Notes: generated by a model not told the origin, from the letters alone. 64,000 nt of DNA from an uncultured Candidatus Melainabacteria bacterium (GCA_949927415.1 CATLFB010000001.1:310001-374000); one strand, 5' to 3'. Counted from the stretch's first letter, positions 8,944-18,580 are shown. Numbers and translations: made by a program.

Positions 8944-11900
8944 TTAATCCGTTGAGAAAATCTCTCTGATATCGTCCATCGTAAGAGATTTGACAATATT
9001 TCTGTCAACCGAGATAACGCTGTCCACAAGGTTGCGTTTGACAGTTTTGAGTTTTTGAATTTTTTCTTCAACCGTATTTTTGGTAATAAGTCTGTAAACA
9101 AAAACCTTTTTCGTTTGCCCGATACGGTACGCACGGTCGGTTGCCTGATCTTCGACCGCCGGATTCCACCACGGGTCGTAATGGATTACGTAATCCGCAC
9201 CTGTCAGGTTCAAGCCCGTACCGCCGGCTTTCAAGCTGATTAAGAATATTGGAATATTGCTGTTGTTAAATCTTTCAACTGCTGCCTGACGGTCTTTGGT
9301 TTTTCCGGTCAGGTATTCATAGTCAATTCCTTCGCGCTCAAGCCAGCCTTTTACGATATCCAGCATGTTGACAAACTGGCTGAACAAAAGAACTCTGTGG
9401 CCTTCCGAGATAATTTCTTCCAGCATAACTTTAAGTTTTTCAAACTTCCCGGAAGACATAACATGTTTAACGTTTTCTTTGTCATAAAGCCGCGGATGGC
9501 AGCAGATTTGACGCAGTCTGAGAAGGGCTGAGAATATAGAAAGTCTGCTTTTTTCAAGCCCGTTTTCTTCAATTGATTTAAACAGTTCTTCTTTTGTGCT
9601 GTCAAGAACCTGAAGATAAAAGTCTTTTTGTTCATCAGAAAGTTCGCAGTAGGCGATGTTTTCGACTTTATCCGGCAAATCTTTTGCAACATCGCGCTTC
9701 ATACGGCGAAGAATGAACGGATAAATCTGCAATTTCAAACGTTTTTCAACAGTTTTGTCAGCCCGCTCCATAATCGGATTTACATATCTGAAATTGAATT
9801 CCGATATGCTCATCAAGAATCCCGGCATCAGAAAATCAAAAACTGACCAGAGTTCTTCAAGTTTATTTTCAATCGGAGTGCCTGAAAGCGCCAGTTTGTG
9901 GTCTGCATTAATTTTTTTCACGGCCTGCGCGGTTTGAGAAAGCGCGTTTTTAATATTTTGCGATTCATCGAGAATTACGTATCTGAAATTATATTTCTGA
10001 AGTTTTTCGATATCACGGCGCACAAGCGCGTAGCTTGTAATCACGACATCATGGTTCGGGATTTCTTTGAAGAAATTCTTTCTTTCAACGCCTGCAAGTT
10101 TCAAACATGATAAAGTCGGTGCAAACTTCTGAATTTCAGATTCCCAGTTGAAAACAACTGTTGTCGGACAGATTACAAGGGTCGGAGCAGGTCCGTCGAC
10201 TTCTTTTGCTTTTTGGATTGCGGCAAGCGCCTGCAAAGTTTTACCAAGCCCCATATCGTCGGCCAGAATTCCGTTAAGTCCGTATTTATACATAAACCAG
10301 AGCCAGCCAAAGCCTTTAATCTGGTATTCGCGGAATTCCGCATTGATATTGTCAGGAAGGTCATGTCCGTCAGCGGTTGAGAAAGACGACATTTGCGTCC
10401 AGAATTTTTCAAACTCTTCACTCAACACCAAATCAACATCAAGGTTTTTCATTTCGCTGATTAAGCCTGCACGATAGGTTTTTACGGTAAATTTATCATC
10501 AGCGTTTCTGTAAACATCGAATGAGTTGAACGCACGCATAAGCGCATAAATATTTTGCGCAGGAAATTCCACAAACCCCAGACTTCTGATTCTGCTGTAC
10601 TTTTCGCCGCTCTGGATTGTTTCGTAAATATCGTTGAACGAAATAATTTCATCTCCGGCCTGACCGTAGAGCGTGATATCAAAGCTGTCTGAGGCATCTT
10701 CGCTAAAATCAATTTTTGCGCACAGTCTGAAGGGATTATCCATAAGTTTGAAGAAATTCATGTCGTCTTTTTCTTCAAATCTCCAGCCGTCTCCCGCTTG
10801 TTTGATGTAATAGTTGTAAAAATCTATTGCGTTTTCTTTTTCAAGCGCAAGATTGTTTGTTTGCATAGGTACAAAACGGCATGCCAGAAGCATTTGATAT
10901 GATTCTGCTTCATGTTTGTAGTTTCTTTTTATCCAGTAAACAAAATCCTCACCGGGCTTTTTGATTGTGATATAAGGCGTCAATTCCGCTGATTTTGAAA
11001 ACGGAACTTTCACACCGTCATATTCAAATTCCAGAGTCGCTTTCAAAGACTGGTCATAATCGATGCCGAGCGTTACGACATTAACCGGCGGACGCTCTTC
11101 AAGCATAAGTTTGCTTATATTTTCATCTATTTCGACATCCATGATTTCGCGAAGCTTTGGAAGTTCTTCGTAGATAAATTTTCCGCCGTCAGAATCTTTC
11201 AAATCAGTAAAAGTTGATTTGATAAGGTTTTGCGGCAGTGCCTGCATTGCGACATTTGTCGGGAATATAAGATTTTTATATCTGCCCCATTTCAAATGAC
11301 GTGAAAAATAGCGGACTTCTTCAAACGGGATTACGTCATCTCTGTCCGGTCTTATCCATTCAAGAGAAAGCAAAATCGCTCCTTGAGCGCCGGTATTGAC
11401 GTAAAGTTTCAGTTTCCATTCTTCATCTACAAATTTTAGTCTGTCTTTGGTTTTTTCATCCAGAACTTCATCGGCTTTTGCAAGAAGAGTAAACAGCGGG
11501 CCGAATTTTGTTATCGGAATATCATACCAGCCGGCTTTTTTATCCTGTCTTGAGACGGTCAAAAGCTGTTGGAATATTGCGACTTCGACTTTTTGTGAAT
11601 TGTTTAGCTCAAAAGATTTGTCCTGTTTTTGTGCTTCAATAAGCGCTCTCAGGATTGGTTCAATTTGCCTTACAACCTTGCCGGTTTCTCGGGACATGAC
11701 AAGGATTGAGAAAAAGTTTGCCTTGCGTTTTGAGTTAAAATGGAAAATATAATTTCCTTTTGGAGGCTCTGTGAGAGCGGTATTTTCATCAGGAAAATTC
11801 GGTTCTATGCCGAATTTAGTCTCGAGCCAGTCTTCATAGGCATGCTCATCAATTGCTTTTAGAGCAACCGCAACGGCATGCTTGCACCATTCTTCTTTGA

Positions 11901-12117
11901 GCGGACAGTTGCAGCGGGCTTCGACCTTGTTCTTTTTGAATATCAGGTCGGTTTTATAAAATTCCTGAAAGTTGCCTTTTACTTTTCCCATGTAGAAGTT
12001 TTTTTCAGGGTAAGTATCGAACACCATATCTTTCAAATGGTATTCATAACCGCGTCTCCAGCTTCCGGCGCTTGCATTATCTTTTATATACTTGTAATTA
12101 AATTCCTCAACACCCAT
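8944..12117 (-). CDS. SWIM-domain SNF2-family DEAD/DEAH-box helicase
   Basis: Large (1057 residues) SF2 ATPase of the Snf2/RapA group, a DNA translocase thought to remodel protein-DNA or polymerase-DNA complexes. An N-terminal SWIM zinc finger is visible (CNCPLKEEWCKHAVAVALKA, about residues 69-88), then a long bacterial SNF2-associated region. The helicase core has motif I ILADDMGLGKT near residue 615, motif II ILDESQNIKN near 714, motif III LSGTPIENKLEELWS, motif V GGTGLNLTGAD and motif VI DRAYRIGQTKK near 996. The ATG at 12117 is preceded by purine-rich sequence but no ideal Shine-Dalgarno. It is a single-gene unit; partners are not evident from the neighbours. Confidence 0.93.
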   Translation of the reverse strand: MGVEEFNYKYIKDNASAGSWRRGYEYHLKDMVFDTYPEKNFYMGKVKGNFQEFYKTDLIFKKNKVEARCNCPLKEEWCKHAVAVALKAIDEHAYEDWLETKFGIEPNFPDENTALTEPPKGNYIFHFNSKRKANFFSILVMSRETGKVVRQIEPILRALIEAQKQDKSFELNNSQKVEVAIFQQLLTVSRQDKKAGWYDIPITKFGPLFTLLAKADEVLDEKTKDRLKFVDEEWKLKLYVNTGAQGAILLSLEWIRPDRDDVIPFEEVRYFSRHLKWGRYKNLIFPTNVAMQALPQNLIKSTFTDLKDSDGGKFIYEELPKLREIMDVEIDENISKLMLEERPPVNVVTLGIDYDQSLKATLEFEYDGVKVPFSKSAELTPYITIKKPGEDFVYWIKRNYKHEAESYQMLLACRFVPMQTNNLALEKENAIDFYNYYIKQAGDGWRFEEKDDMNFFKLMDNPFRLCAKIDFSEDASDSFDITLYGQAGDEIISFNDIYETIQSGEKYSRIRSLGFVEFPAQNIYALMRAFNSFDVYRNADDKFTVKTYRAGLISEMKNLDVDLVLSEEFEKFWTQMSSFSTADGHDLPDNINAEFREYQIKGFGWLWFMYKYGLNGILADDMGLGKTLQALAAIQKAKEVDGPAPTLVICPTTVVFNWESEIQKFAPTLSCLKLAGVERKNFFKEIPNHDVVITSYALVRRDIEKLQKYNFRYVILDESQNIKNALSQTAQAVKKINADHKLALSGTPIENKLEELWSVFDFLMPGFLMSISEFNFRYVNPIMERADKTVEKRLKLQIYPFILRRMKRDVAKDLPDKVENIAYCELSDEQKDFYLQVLDSTKEELFKSIEENGLEKSRLSIFSALLRLRQICCHPRLYDKENVKHVMSSGKFEKLKVMLEEIISEGHRVLLFSQFVNMLDIVKGWLEREGIDYEYLTGKTKDRQAAVERFNNSNIPIFLISLKAGGTGLNLTGADYVIHYDPWWNPAVEDQATDRAYRIGQTKKVFVYRLITKNTVEEKIQKLKTVKRNLVDSVISVDRNIVKSLTMDDIREIFSTD

Positions 12118-12235
12118 CTATTTTGAGTATCTCTTTCTTTCCTAAGGGTAGAAACTTCGGATATAGATTTGCTCTATAAACCCTCAACGATTATATTATT
12201 ACATGGAAAATAAAAAAAGGCAAGAGGGAGTTTGG

Positions 12236-12381
12236 GTGAAAAGTGAGAGGTGAAAAGGGGAAAGTCGGTTTCAGGATTTTTATTCTTGAGATTCTGCGGT
12301 TTTAGTTTTTATAAATACGATACAAATAAGATTTATCGAACGCACAAATCTGATACGGTCTTTTCACCCTTCACCTGCTTC
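12236..12381. repeat. GTGAAAA heptamer arrays as inverted arms
   Basis: The left arm (12236-12264) is three to four GTGAAAA/GTGAGAG-type heptamers. The right arm (12360-12381) is the reverse-orientation counterpart, with about 95 bases between. It occupies the 268-base gap between the DUF212 and SNF2 helicase genes, both on the minus strand. It belongs to the family described at 6361. Confidence 0.65.
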
Positions 12382-12385
12382 AATC

Positions 12386-12847
12386 CTATCCAATCAAATA
12401 CTGATGGAAAAAGTACGCAAAAAGCACACCGAAAATTGCACCCATGATAACTTCAAACGGAGTGTGGCCGAGAAGTTCTTTCAATTTTCCTCCGATAGCC
12501 TGAACGTCATTGTTGTAAAAGTCGTCCATCATTCGATTTAAGCATGCTGCTGTTTTTCCGGCAGCACGTCTTACGCCGGCCGCATCATACATTGTAATCA
12601 GCGCCGCGCCAAAAGCAACGGCAAAAGTTAAAGAATCAAACCCGCCAATTAAGCCGACAGATGTCGAAAGCCCCATAACACCTGCGGAATGAGAACTTGG
12701 CATCCCGCCTGTGGTTGTGAAAATTTTAAAATTGATTTTTTTAGATTGTATTGTAAATATAAAAAACTTAATCACCTGCGCAAAAAATGCGGCCAAAACT
12801 CCGGCCAACAATGCTTCATAACCATTATTTACAATATTGTTAATCAT
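12386..12847 (-). CDS. DUF212 / PAP2-like divergent acid phosphatase-related membrane protein
   Basis: Small membrane protein (153 residues) of the DUF212 family, distantly related to acid phosphatase/vanadium haloperoxidase enzymes. TTTGGMPSSHSAGVMGLSTS (about residues 44-63) contains the PSSHS phosphatase-like motif; at least three hydrophobic stretches follow. I place the start at the ATG at 12847 (MINNIVNNGYEALLAG), preceded by AGGA, and not at an earlier in-frame codon at 12925 that would add an unlikely Cys-rich extension. It follows the polyprenyl synthase gene on the same strand; a role in lipid or isoprenoid phosphate metabolism is inference. Confidence 0.85.
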   Translation of the reverse strand: MINNIVNNGYEALLAGVLAAFFAQVIKFFIFTIQSKKINFKIFTTTGGMPSSHSAGVMGLSTSVGLIGGFDSLTFAVAFGAALITMYDAAGVRRAAGKTAACLNRMMDDFYNNDVQAIGGKLKELLGHTPFEVIMGAIFGVLFAYFFHQYLIG

Positions 12848-12963
12848 TAAAATCCTGCTCTCTTTATTCTTTCCAGCCCTCTTGTCGGGTAATATTATGA
12901 TATCACAAGCACATGCGCAGTGCAAATCTATTTACAAAAATTCAAATCATTCGATAAAATCTA

Positions 12964-13866
12964 TTAGCATTTTCTGATTTTGTTCAAAATATTTTCAAAT
13001 ATTTCAGATTGCAAACCGTTTTCCGACAATATCTCAAAACACTTATCAATCAGAGCATTCAAATCCGCGCGCGCTTTTTCCAATCCGTATAGGCTTATGT
13101 ATGTCAATTTTCCGGCGGCTTTGTCTTTTCCGAGCGTCTTGCCCATTGTCTCAAAGGTTGAGGTTTCATCCAGAATATCATCAGCAATTTGAAAAGCTAT
13201 ACCGAGTTTTTCGCCGAATTTCGTAAGCGCCGAAAGCCCTTTATCATCAGCCCCGCCTATTATCGCGCCTGTTCTGAGGGCCAGTTTAAACAGGTCTGAA
13301 GTTTTATGAAGGTGGATAAAATGCAAAAGTTCTTCATCGTCCTTATTAAATTTTTCTTCCGCATCATACAGAGCGGCCGCAGAATAGATTTTTTCGGCCT
13401 CAATATCCATAACTTGACCTGCGATGACGCCGTATGCACCTGCGGCTTGAAAATATTCTTCCATAATTTTTAAAAGTTTTTCTCTATCCAAATTTTTGGA
13501 ATTTTTCAAAATAATTTGCGGCGCAAAAGTCAAAAGCGCATCTCCCGCAAGAACGGCCATGGCTTCTCCGAAAACCTTGTGATTGGTAAGTTTTCCGCGT
13601 CTGTAATCGTCATTATCCATACAGGGCAAATCGTCATGAATTAAAGTTTGCGAATGCAGCATTTCAACAGCACATGCAGTCGGCAAAGCGTCTTCTATAT
13701 CCGCGCCGAAAAGCCTCGCCGCCTCAAGGCACATAACAGGTCTTAGCCTTTTACCTGGCAAAAGCACCGTATACTTCATTGATTTAAAAATCTTTTGCGG
13801 ATAAGAAATCTTCAGATATTCATCCAATTTTTTGTCGATAATCTCTATTAAATCATTCATCTTCAT
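12964..13866 (-). CDS. ispA: Polyprenyl (geranyl/farnesyl) diphosphate synthase
   Basis: Isoprenoid chain-elongation enzyme that condenses isopentenyl diphosphate with an allylic diphosphate. The 300-residue protein has the first Asp-rich motif HDDLPCMDNDDYRRG and the second QIADDILDETST, which bind Mg2+ and substrate, plus the GKRLRPVM substrate-binding segment. The bacterial FPPS-like spacing (DDLPCMDND) favours a C15 product, supplying undecaprenyl-diphosphate and quinone synthesis. The gene overlaps the end of rsgA. ATGs at 13866 and 13860 are both possible; the first has AGGGA 8 bases upstream. Confidence 0.9.
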   Translation of the reverse strand: MKMNDLIEIIDKKLDEYLKISYPQKIFKSMKYTVLLPGKRLRPVMCLEAARLFGADIEDALPTACAVEMLHSQTLIHDDLPCMDNDDYRRGKLTNHKVFGEAMAVLAGDALLTFAPQIILKNSKNLDREKLLKIMEEYFQAAGAYGVIAGQVMDIEAEKIYSAAALYDAEEKFNKDDEELLHFIHLHKTSDLFKLALRTGAIIGGADDKGLSALTKFGEKLGIAFQIADDILDETSTFETMGKTLGKDKAAGKLTYISLYGLEKARADLNALIDKCFEILSENGLQSEIFENILNKIRKC

Positions 13867-14851
13867 TGTCAATTTCCCTGATAATTTTTTGTTTTAAAGT
13901 GTTGCGGGCGCTTTCTCGCTTTTTGCCGCTGATTTTTGCAACTTCTCGATTGTTCACAAACTTTTTGGAATGCTCTGTTTTGCGGCCTTCATATTTAATT
14001 CTTTCTTTATACTCTTTTGCCTCATTTACAAAAGCAAGGTAGCTGTCATATCGGGATTCATCAATTTCATCCAGATGCGCAAGCACATTGCAGCCGTCTT
14101 CATGAAAATGGAGGCAGTCTGCGTATTTGCACCCGTCGCGAAGCTGTGCCAGTTCGCAAAAAAGCAAATCCACATCCGCCGGCAGAATAAAATCAAATTT
14201 CACATTACTGAATCCTGGGGTATCAACTATTCGGGAAGTTTCATTGATTTTGATTATTTCGCAATGCCTTGTTGTGTGGGTTCCGCGCTGGGTTTTCTCG
14301 CTGACCTCTTTGGTGCGAATGTTCAAATCCGGATTGATTGCATTCACAAGGCTCGACTTTCCAACTCCTGAATTTCCGCAAAGAACACTTGTTTTATCTT
14401 TTAAAACCCTCTCAAAAGCTTTTATCCCGCTGTGTTCGGTGGCTGAGGTATAAACTATTTCAAAACCGAGTTTTTCATATATATCATGAATTCTTTTCTT
14501 CAGACATTTATCGAAATTCAAATCGTTTTTATTAAAACACAATACCGGCGGGATTTCGTAGTATTTTGCAAGCGCAATATAGCGGTTTAACTGTTGAAAA
14601 TTCAAATCCGGCTCTTTGAGTGCAGACACAATTATTATCTGGTCGATATTTGAAACAGCCGGTCTGCTGATGTAATTTTTGCGCGGAATAATCTCTTCAA
14701 TATAACCATTCTCAAACTCTACAAAATCTCCAACAAGAATCCGTTCTTTACGCTTTTTCAGAACTTCGCGTACTTTGCACTCAAAAACTTCCACACCGTT
14801 GTCAATGTAGTAAAAATCCGAATGAATTTTATAAACCTGTCCTTCTGCCAT
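13853..14851 (-). CDS. rsgA: Ribosome small-subunit-dependent GTPase A
   Basis: Circularly permuted GTPase that checks late 30S subunit maturation. An N-terminal OB fold (about residues 1-70) precedes the permuted G domain: G4 CFNKNDLN comes first, followed by G1 GNSGVGKSSLVNA, then G3 VDTPGFSN, the permutation typical of RsgA. The C-terminal zinc-binding region is CKYADCLHFHEDGC with the usual Cys/His spacing. At 332 residues it is normal length, with a Lys/Arg-rich tail. It is first in a minus-strand operon with the polyprenyl synthase, whose start it overlaps. Confidence 0.95.
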   Translation of the reverse strand: MAEGQVYKIHSDFYYIDNGVEVFECKVREVLKKRKERILVGDFVEFENGYIEEIIPRKNYISRPAVSNIDQIIIVSALKEPDLNFQQLNRYIALAKYYEIPPVLCFNKNDLNFDKCLKKRIHDIYEKLGFEIVYTSATEHSGIKAFERVLKDKTSVLCGNSGVGKSSLVNAINPDLNIRTKEVSEKTQRGTHTTRHCEIIKINETSRIVDTPGFSNVKFDFILPADVDLLFCELAQLRDGCKYADCLHFHEDGCNVLAHLDEIDESRYDSYLAFVNEAKEYKERIKYEGRKTEHSKKFVNNREVAKISGKKRESARNTLKQKIIREIDNEDE

Positions 14852-14873
14852 ATCTCAATGGTAGCATGAAAAA

Positions 14874-15620
14874 CTAAAACTTCACAGGATAATCTTTAGG
14901 AATTTGCCAGCCATTCAACTGAATAATTTTTGAATAAAGCTTTTGCGTATACAAGTCTTTAGCTTCAGTACAGAATCTCTCTCCTGTCGGAATTGTTCCG
15001 TCAGCATTTTTATTCAGCAAGCTTACATAAGGTTCAACCCCTTTGTCCGAGTAGTTGTACGAAGCATAGCATTTCTGAAATTTAGGTGCTTGCTCTCTTG
15101 AATAGTTTGGATAAAATCCGAATTTGAAGCATTTGCGGCCGTGATTTTCTTCAAAATTTTCCAATGCCTTAACTTCAGTACAGAAAAACCAGTCATGCCC
15201 CATATAATCAAGGTAAGCTCCCGAACCGTCCTCAAAAAACAGCGTAAAGTAATCTTTGCCGTCAATCTTATATTTACCGGCCCTTAAAGTATTAAAAAAT
15301 CCGCCAAAATAACGATTAAACCACTGTTCAATACTTTCAGGAGTATTTTCGGGTGCAAAAGACCAGAATCTTACAGCCTCATGTTTGTGAACTGAAAGTA
15401 ATATAGCCTGATTTACAGCTGTATAAAACTTTTTCAAAGAAGTTTCAACGACAGACTTACGGTACATACCCATCAAATTCGGAATAGTCAACGCTGCAAT
15501 AATCCCGATAATACCCAAAACAATAAGAACTTCAGCCATTGTAAATGCATGGTGGCAATTATTCTTGCCAAAGATTTTTTCCTGCTTTGCATTTCCCGGC
15601 AAGAATAATTTTTTTCTCAT
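14874..15620 (-). CDS. Type IV pilin-like protein, class A (HTH-paired)
   Basis: Prepilin-type protein of 248 residues. The leader is about 25 residues and basic, then HA/FTMAEVLIVLGIIGIIAALT gives the processing site (Ala at -1, Glu at +5) and hydrophobic helix. The globular part contains FFEDGSGAYLDYMGHDWFF and ends QLNGWQIPKDYPVKF, the class A ending shared with 24374 and 49829. The ATG at 15620 has TAGGAG well placed upstream. There is no G/C tract here; instead a small HTH gene lies divergent at 15732, with a 25-base inverted repeat between them. No pilus machinery is nearby. Confidence 0.88.
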   Translation of the reverse strand: MRKKLFLPGNAKQEKIFGKNNCHHAFTMAEVLIVLGIIGIIAALTIPNLMGMYRKSVVETSLKKFYTAVNQAILLSVHKHEAVRFWSFAPENTPESIEQWFNRYFGGFFNTLRAGKYKIDGKDYFTLFFEDGSGAYLDYMGHDWFFCTEVKALENFEENHGRKCFKFGFYPNYSREQAPKFQKCYASYNYSDKGVEPYVSLLNKNADGTIPTGERFCTEAKDLYTQKLYSKIIQLNGWQIPKDYPVKF

Positions 15621-15642
15621 CAAAATCTCCTAAATTTATGAA

Positions 15643-15667
15643 TTAATATTGAATATTTCAATATTAA
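15643..15667. promoter_or_regulatory. Inverted repeat, candidate operator for the divergent HTH protein
   Basis: Perfect 11-bp arms, TTAATATTGAA and TTCAATATTAA, separated by TAT. The repeat lies 23 bases upstream of the pilin ATG on the minus strand and inside the 111-base divergent gap with the HTH gene at 15732. Its position near the pilin transcription start suits repression. Arms this A/T-rich could arise by chance. Confidence 0.5.
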
Positions 15668-15731
15668 ACTAATATATACAATATAATGTACATAATTTGA
15701 AATATTTGTCAAGTCCTTATACTCTTTTTGT

Positions 15732-15956
15732 ATGAACATATCAGACTGGAACAATGACGAAATCTTACGTCTTGTCATGGCAAAAGGGCACATCACTCAA
15801 AAATTACTGCTTAACCTGATTCGAAAACAGACGGGCGAAGATATTCCGCAAAGCACTTTTTCCTGCAAAGTTAAGCGAAACGGATTGAAATTCTCGGAAC
15901 TGCAGCAAATATGCACTTTACTCGGATACGAAATTATACTCAAAAGAAAACTCTAA
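15732..15956 (+). CDS. Small helix-turn-helix protein divergent from a pilin gene
   Basis: A 74-residue basic protein. GHITQKLLLNLIRKQTGEDI followed by PQSTFSCKVKRNGLKFSEL reads as an HTH of the Cro/CI or XRE type, with a recognition-helix-like segment and then a hydrophobic LLGYEIILKRKL tail. No effector domain is present. The gene is transcribed away from the pilin gene at 14874, with an inverted repeat between. By analogy with two similar pairs in the window (18745/19023 and 60987/60053), it probably controls that pilin gene and itself. Function is inferred from layout. Confidence 0.7.
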   Translation: MNISDWNNDEILRLVMAKGHITQKLLLNLIRKQTGEDIPQSTFSCKVKRNGLKFSELQQICTLLGYEIILKRKL

Positions 15957-15990
15957 TGTTAACATCAAATACTTAAATTGTAACAATTAT

Positions 15991-16018
15991 TTGAAGTTTC
16001 AAACTTTTGTGCTAAAAT
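15991..16018 (+). promoter_or_regulatory. Promoter of the efp-accB-accC cluster
   Basis: TTGAAG (15991-15996), a 16-base spacer and TAAAAT (16013-16018). The predicted start is near 16025, about 35 bases ahead of the efp ATG, which has a strong AAAAAGGGG ribosome site. Confidence 0.5.
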
Positions 16019-16060
16019 CATTTTACAAATAGATGATTATACTTTAAAAAGGGGAAAAAT

Positions 16061-16618
16061 ATGATTTCAGTAAACGATTTAAAAACAGGCTTGACACTTC
16101 AATTGGACAACGGTTTATGGTCTGTTGTTGAATTTTTACACGTAAAACCCGGCAAAGGCGCAGCTTTTGTTCGTTCAAAGCTGAAAAACGTTGAAACCGG
16201 ACAGGTTATTGAAAAAACTTTCCGCGCAGGAGAAAAAGTTGGCAAAGCAACTCTTGACAGACGCGAAATGCAGTATTTATACAAAGAAGGCGCTGATTAC
16301 GTGATGATGGACAACGAAACATACGACCAGCTTCACCTCACAGAAGCTCAAATCGGCGACGGGCTTAAATACTTGAAAGAAAACATGAATGTTCAGGTAT
16401 TGATGCATGAATCAAGAATTATCGGTGTTGATATTCCGGCGCACGTTGAACTTGAAGTTGTAGACACTCCTCCGGCAGAAAAAGGAAACACTGCTCAAGG
16501 CGGCACAAAACCGGCTAAACTTGAAACCGGTGCTGTTGTTAACGTTCCGTTCTTCATCTCAAACGGAGATGTAATCAGGGTTGACACCAGAACTAACGAA
16601 TATTTAGACAGAGCATAA
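16061..16618 (+). CDS. efp: Translation elongation factor P
   Basis: Relieves ribosome stalling at polyproline stretches. The 185-residue protein has the KOW-like N-terminal domain with the conserved tip lysine at residue 32 ([12 protein letters not shown]), the middle OB domain and the C-terminal OB domain with signature-like [17 protein letters not shown]. Lys (not Arg) at the tip suggests either beta-lysylation or no modification. The gene precedes accB and accC on the same strand, an order widely seen in bacteria and cyanobacteria. AAAAAGGGG precedes the ATG. Confidence 0.96.
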   Translation: MISVNDLKTGLTLQLDNGLWSVVEFLHVKPGKGAAFVRSKLKNVETGQVIEKTFRAGEKVGKATLDRREMQYLYKEGADYVMMDNETYDQLHLTEAQIGDGLKYLKENMNVQVLMHESRIIGVDIPAHVELEVVDTPPAEKGNTAQGGTKPAKLETGAVVNVPFFISNGDVIRVDTRTNEYLDRA

Positions 16619-16665
16619 GTCTGTGATTTGTGAATCGCGAAAGATAAATTAAATCACGTAAAGGA

Positions 16666-16696
16666 CTTTTCACGTTTCACTTCTCACTTTTCACTC
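16666..16696. repeat. GTGAAAA heptamer array (reverse orientation)
   Basis: About four tandem heptamers, reading GTGAAAA, GTGAGAA, GTGAAAC, GTGAAAA on the minus strand, in the efp-accB gap. A matching left arm is only weakly visible upstream, so this copy may be half an element. Confidence 0.65.
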
Positions 16697-16714
16697 AAAC
16701 AGAAAGGTATATAA

Positions 16715-17161
16715 ATGAAATTTGATATTGAATACATTGAACAACTTGCAAAAGTATTGTCTAACGCATCATTAACAGAAATTTCGCTGGAAGACGGCGA
16801 TCAGGCAATTACTCTTCGCAAAGAAATTATAACCGGAGCTCCTGTTATAACAACAACTGCGGCACAGCCGGCACCGGCAGCAGCTCCGGTTGCACAACCG
16901 GCTGCGGCAAAGGAAGAAGTTAAACGCGGCAAACCGCTGACTTCTCCGATGGTCGGAACTTTTTACAAATCACCTTCGCCGGATGCAAAACCGTTTGTTG
17001 AAGTTGGTCAGACAGTAAAAGAAGGCGATGTTGTTTGTATTGTTGAAGCAATGAAGCTTATGAACGAAATCGAATCGGAATTTTCCGGAAAAATAGTTGA
17101 AATTTGCGTCGAAGACGGACAACCTGTTGAATTCGGACAAGTTTTAATGTATATAGAATAG
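16715..17161 (+). CDS. accB: Biotin carboxyl carrier protein of acetyl-CoA carboxylase
   Basis: Carries the biotin cofactor between biotin carboxylase and carboxyltransferase in malonyl-CoA synthesis. The 148 residues comprise an N-terminal segment, an Ala/Pro-rich hinge (about residues 48-68) and a biotinyl domain with the canonical [10 protein letters not shown] motif, in which Lys114 is the attachment site. AGAAAGG precedes the ATG. accC follows after 66 bases that hold a perfect hairpin, so the two subunits are probably co-transcribed. Confidence 0.96.
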   Translation: MKFDIEYIEQLAKVLSNASLTEISLEDGDQAITLRKEIITGAPVITTTAAQPAPAAAPVAQPAAAKEEVKRGKPLTSPMVGTFYKSPSPDAKPFVEVGQTVKEGDVVCIVEAMKLMNEIESEFSGKIVEICVEDGQPVEFGQVLMYIE

Positions 17162-17172
17162 ACAATCAATAT

Positions 17173-17207
17173 TAGTGAAAAGTGATGTATTTATTCACTT
17201 TTCACTA
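17173..17207. repeat. 13-bp perfect hairpin of the GTGAAAA family
   Basis: Arms at 17173-17185 and 17195-17207 are perfect reverse complements (TAGTGAAAAGTGA and TCACTTTTCACTA) around a 9-base loop. The hairpin sits between accB and accC and is the most compact member of the heptamer repeat family. It lacks a T-run, so it is not a normal terminator; it may set the relative amounts of the two subunits. Confidence 0.75.
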
Positions 17208-17227
17208 TTTTATAGGGATAGAAAAAG

Positions 17228-18580
17228 ATGTTTAAAAAAGTATTAATAGCAAACCGCGGGGAGATTGCAGTAAGAATTATAAGAGCATGCAGAGAAATCG
17301 GAATTCCGACAGTTGCGATTTATTCTCAGGCTGACGCGAATTCGCTTCACGTAAGGCTTGCAACAGAAGCGTACTGCATCGGACCTGCACAGAGCGCAAA
17401 AAGCTACTTAAGCATTCCGGCAATCATATCAGCCGCTTTAGTATCAGGTGCGGATGCAATTCACCCGGGCTATGGCTTTATGTCAGAACGCGCTGATTTT
17501 GCAGAGATTTGCGAAAAACACGGGATAAAATTTATCGGACCGACATCAGAAGCTATGCGTAAAATGGGCGACAAAGCAACTGCGCGTAAAACAATGATTG
17601 AGAACAATGTTCCGGTAACTCCGGGGACAGGAATTTTAAAAACTCCTGAAGAAGTTAAAGAATTTGCAAAAAAAGCCGGATATCCGATTATCCTGAAAGC
17701 GACGGCAGGCGGTGGCGGGAAAGGCATGAGAATTGTTCGTTCTGATGCTGAAGTTGAAACAAACATGAGCCTTTGCCAGTCTGAAGCGCAGAATTTCTTT
17801 GGAAATCCTGATGTTTACGCGGAAAAATTCCTTGAAAACCCGCGTCACATCGAAGTTCAGATTTTGGGCGACCAGTACGGAAATGTGGTTCACCTTGGAG
17901 AAAGAGACTGTTCTATCCAAAGACGCCACCAGAAATTGCTGGAAGAAGCACCTTCTCCGGCGATTGATGAAGCGACAAGAAAAGAAATGGGCGCCGCAGC
18001 AGTCAGAGCCGCGAAAGCGATTAATTACGAAGGTGCCGGCACATGCGAATTTTTGCTTGACCACGACGGCAAATGGTATTTCATGGAAATGAATACCCGA
18101 ATTCAGGTAGAACATTGCGTAACCGAAATGATTTCAAATGTTGATTTGGTTAGAGAACAAATAATGGTTGCATCAGGCGAAAAGCTTGATTTTACGCAGG
18201 ATGACATTATTCTTCGCGGACATGCAATCGAATGCCGTATCAATGCGGAAAATCCGGAAAAAGACTTTATGCCGAATCCGGGTCAGATTACAGGGTATGT
18301 AACGCCTGGCGGATTTGGTGTGAGAGTGGATTCTCATGCATATCAGGATTACAAAATTCCGCCGTATTATGACAGCATGATAGGAAAGCTTATTTGCTGG
18401 GGCAGAACACGTAATGAAGCTCGCCGCAGAATGTACAGAGCACTAAAAGAATATGTCATTACAGGTGTTGAAACAACAATTCCGTTCCACCAGTCGATTA
18501 TTGAAGATCCGGTGTTTATGAGCGGAAACTTCAACACAGGTTTCATTGAAGACTTCTACAAAAGAACCGGTGGTGCCTGA
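17228..18580 (+). CDS. accC: Biotin carboxylase subunit of acetyl-CoA carboxylase
   Basis: ATP-grasp enzyme that carboxylates biotin on AccB. At 450 residues it is full length: N-terminal Rossmann-like domain ([15 protein letters not shown]), ATP-grasp glycine-rich loop [15 protein letters not shown] near residue 160, metal and substrate residues in [16 protein letters not shown] near 288, and a C-terminal domain. AGGGA lies 9 bases before the ATG. No accA or accD is in the window. The gap to 18744 has a terminator and no other recognisable feature. Confidence 0.97.
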   Translation: MFKKVLIANRGEIAVRIIRACREIGIPTVAIYSQADANSLHVRLATEAYCIGPAQSAKSYLSIPAIISAALVSGADAIHPGYGFMSERADFAEICEKHGIKFIGPTSEAMRKMGDKATARKTMIENNVPVTPGTGILKTPEEVKEFAKKAGYPIILKATAGGGGKGMRIVRSDAEVETNMSLCQSEAQNFFGNPDVYAEKFLENPRHIEVQILGDQYGNVVHLGERDCSIQRRHQKLLEEAPSPAIDEATRKEMGAAAVRAAKAINYEGAGTCEFLLDHDGKWYFMEMNTRIQVEHCVTEMISNVDLVREQIMVASGEKLDFTQDDIILRGHAIECRINAENPEKDFMPNPGQITGYVTPGGFGVRVDSHAYQDYKIPPYYDSMIGKLICWGRTRNEARRRMYRALKEYVITGVETTIPFHQSIIEDPVFMSGNFNTGFIEDFYKRTGGA

